From positions 1-8,996 of the forward strand of contig JBDNFD010000051.1 in NCBI GenBank assembly GCA_041689995.1: a stretch of 8,996 nt of DNA. Reading direction: 5' to 3'. A program made the translations under genes and the position numbers. Shown here one piece after another: positions 8,264 through 8,996 of this stretch. The DNA is from DASSWG01 sp041689995 (GTDB lineage: Bacteria; Bacteroidota; Bacteroidia; Flavobacteriales; Flavobacteriaceae). Numbering within the stretch: the first letter of the stretch is position 1; each line of letters begins with the position of its first letter. The notes below the pieces were generated by a model. The model saw only the letters and a program-made list of their open reading frames with translations. It searched no databases and was not told the DNA's origin.

Positions 8264-8285
8264 TCTGCCTTTATTGGCAGACAGG
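8264..8285. repeat. Short palindrome with GGCAGACAGG tail upstream of the permease
   Basis: TCTGCC at 8264-8269 and GGCAGA at 8276-8281 form a perfect 6 bp stem with a TTTATT loop, followed by CAGG. The GGCAGACAGG part resembles half of the GC-rich palindrome family seen at 6706-6727. It lies 38 bases upstream of the preferred permease start and would be translated as part of the 29-residue extension if the ATG at 8313 were used. It may act as a leader hairpin or be a repeat remnant. Confidence 0.4.
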
Positions 8286-8350
8286 TGCATACAGCATTGT
8301 TAACTATTTGCATCGGTTATTGACCAATGAAACAGGCAAAAACACATAAT

Positions 8351-8385
8351 CCCTTCTTGTTAGAAAGGGAATAGAATGCTATCCC
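8351..8385 (-). promoter_or_regulatory. Two overlapping hairpins, attenuator- or weak terminator-like, ahead of the permease gene
   Basis: On the minus strand GGGATAG-CATT-CTATTCCC (8385-8367) forms a stem with one bulged base. The next, CCCTTTCT-AACA-AGAAGGG (8369-8351), forms a second stem, also with one bulge. The two share the bases 8367-8369, so both cannot be fully paired together. The second is followed, after eight bases, by a TTTTT run (8342-8338), which gives it a weak terminator look. It sits in the 177 bp gap between the small His-rich gene and the permease gene and could tune read-through into the pump operon. The structures are visible; the role is inference. Confidence 0.4.
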
Positions 8386-8403
8386 GATCTGTAAGAAAGG
8401 TTA

Positions 8404-8871
8404 TTAAACCAAAGGGGGTCCACGAAGCGGGCTGTCCGAAAGCAATGTTGCCGAGCGGCAATTCGGATCAGGTGGATATAAAGGTGGTTGTTCAGGTATT
8501 TCAAAGTTAACCAAGTTAAAAACTACCGCAGCAACAATGACCGTTTGAAAGATTGGGACAACTTGAGCCTTTTGAGGCTGTTCAAATTTATTGACAGCTA
8601 AAGAAACATAATGACACTCGGGTGGGGGCAAAAGGTGTTCACCGGGTTGCTGCATTGCGATCCTGCGAAGTTCACAGGAACTTGGCCCATCGTGATGCTG
8701 GTGATGTTCCCGACCAAAAAGGTGATTGGTACACAACATTTGCCACGGGAATAAAACCATTCCCATTATAAATAGCAGCAATATGGATTTGAGTTGTCTC
8801 ACAACTTGCGAAAGTACGAATTTAAAGTCGAAAGTGAAAATTGGCTCTTTGGTTTTGCAGGGCAAACGCAT
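8404..8871 (-). CDS. Small His/Cys-rich membrane-anchored protein, function unknown
   Basis: Up to 155 residues. There is one hydrophobic segment at about 29-46 (ILLLFIMGMVLFPW) and a second at about 105-123 (VPIFQTVIVAAVVFNLV). Between them is a polar loop with Cys47, His50, a cluster HHQHHDG (56-62), Cys66, His79, Cys86 and His87. The C-terminus is Pro-rich with DPNCRS and ends SPLRGPPLV. The His cluster and cysteines suggest metal binding. A similar RxPP ending occurs, as I recall, in small copper-associated membrane proteins (DUF2946 type), but I cannot verify homology. The start is uncertain: the ATG at 8871 gives a 28-residue cytoplasmic lead, while an in-frame GTG at 8802 would give a signal-anchor-like 132-residue form starting VRQLKSILLL, and ATGs at 8766 and 8760 also exist. 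It precedes the pump genes on the same strand, so a role as accessory or sensor for the pump is plausible. Confidence 0.7.
   Translation of the reverse strand: MRLPCKTKEPIFTFDFKFVLSQVVRQLKSILLLFIMGMVLFPWQMLCTNHLFGREHHQHHDGPSSCELRRIAMQQPGEHLLPPPECHYVSLAVNKFEQPQKAQVVPIFQTVIVAAVVFNLVNFEIPEQPPLYPPDPNCRSATLLSDSPLRGPPLV
8809..8839 (-). promoter_or_regulatory. Candidate promoter for the small His-rich gene and pump operon
   Basis: Minus-strand TACTTTCG (8816-8809) differs in one base from the TAnnTTTG -7 box. TTTC, one base off the TTTG -33 box, lies 19 bases upstream. Transcription would start near 8802, inside the longest reading frame. If real, the true start of the small gene is the GTG at 8802 (essentially leaderless) or one of the later ATGs, not the ATG at 8871. 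The match is modest. Confidence 0.3.
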
Positions 8872-8991
8872 TAAAAAACGAATATTTTTTTCTAAAATTG
8901 ATTGAAAAAAAAATTGAAGGAATCCACTTAATTTATTAGATTATCTTGCGCGAAATTTGTATATTATACTGATAATCAATATATTATACAA
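8872..8991. other. AT-rich divergent intergenic region
   Basis: This 120 bp lies between the small minus-strand gene and an ATG of a plus-strand gene at the right edge. Bases about 8881-8920 contain long A and T runs with repeated ATTGA, a pattern compatible with bent or upstream-activating DNA. I found no strong promoter match for the plus-strand gene; GAAATTTG at 8952-8959 is one base off a -7 box but lacks a clear -33 partner. The dyads at 8959-8989 are listed separately. Confidence 0.45.
8959..8989. promoter_or_regulatory. Cluster of short dyads with a 20 bp-phased direct repeat, operator-like
   Basis: TATATTATAC occurs exactly at 8960-8969 and again at 8980-8989, a period of 20 bp, close to two helical turns. 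The first copy with its preceding G is a perfect odd dyad, GTATA-T-TATAC. The second is the same with one mismatch in its outermost pair. Between them TGATAATCA (8970-8978) is a third dyad, TGAT-A-ATCA. The cluster ends two bases before the ATG at 8992. Such phased dyads suit a dimeric repressor that controls the divergent gene, perhaps itself. The AT richness raises the chance of coincidence. Confidence 0.4.
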
Positions 8992-8996
8992 ATGAA
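8992..8996 (+). CDS. Possible start codon of a divergent gene cut by the window edge
   Basis: The window ends with ATGAA at 8992-8996, right after an AT-rich region with operator-like dyads and divergent from the pump genes. Only one codon and two bases are visible, so coding status and product cannot be judged. A regulator gene would suit the divergent position, but this is a guess. Confidence 0.25.

Noticed and set aside
1..8996. CRISPR array, tRNA/rRNA, insertion sequence or phage genes
   Set aside because: I saw no regularly spaced repeat-spacer pattern, no tRNA- or rRNA-like sequence, and no transposase, integrase or phage frame on either strand.

Overview
The window looks like a chromosomal segment from a member of the Bacteroidota, probably the Flavobacteriia. 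This rests on moderately low GC, on lipoproteins typical of the group, on a tripartite pump ordered permease - adaptor - outer-membrane channel, on Bacteroidota-style promoter candidates (TTG/TTTC about 18-20 bases upstream of a TAnnTTTG-like box), and on the general scarcity of Shine-Dalgarno sequences. Genus and species cannot be read from the sequence.

Layout from right to left, because all complete genes are on the minus strand. An AT-rich divergent region (8872-8991) ends at an ATG for a plus-strand gene that runs off the window. It holds a striking set of short dyads and an exact direct repeat repeated at 20 bp. Next comes a small His/Cys-rich membrane protein (8404-8871). A spacer of 177 bp contains two overlapping, mutually exclusive hairpins and a palindromic element. 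Then comes a tightly coupled RND efflux operon: inner-membrane permease (5104-8226), lipoprotein periplasmic adaptor (4013-5104) and TolC-like outer-membrane channel (2655-4013). Both junctions are one-base TAATG overlaps. A 78 bp spacer carrying a 9 bp inverted repeat around a promoter candidate leads to a lipoprotein of the DUF255/thioredoxin-like family (YyaL/SPATA20 type, 450-2576). The left 449 bp hold no convincing gene but contain a long imperfect stem that resembles an intergenic repeat or attC-like fold.

Functionally the three pump genes should form a complete inner membrane-periplasm-outer membrane export machine. The substrate cannot be assigned: the permease has neither the lysine of AcrB nor the glutamate of CusA at the matching TM10 position, and the adaptor has no obvious metal-binding tail. 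The His-cluster protein at the head of the operon makes a metal link possible, but that is inference. The DUF255 lipoprotein may be co-transcribed or have its own promoter.

I did not find a clear new defence or mobile system. The most interesting items are the small His/Cys protein ending in LRGPPLV, the attenuator-like leader before the permease, the degenerate palindrome that forms part of the permease reading frame, the dyad cluster at the divergent start, and the left-edge stem.
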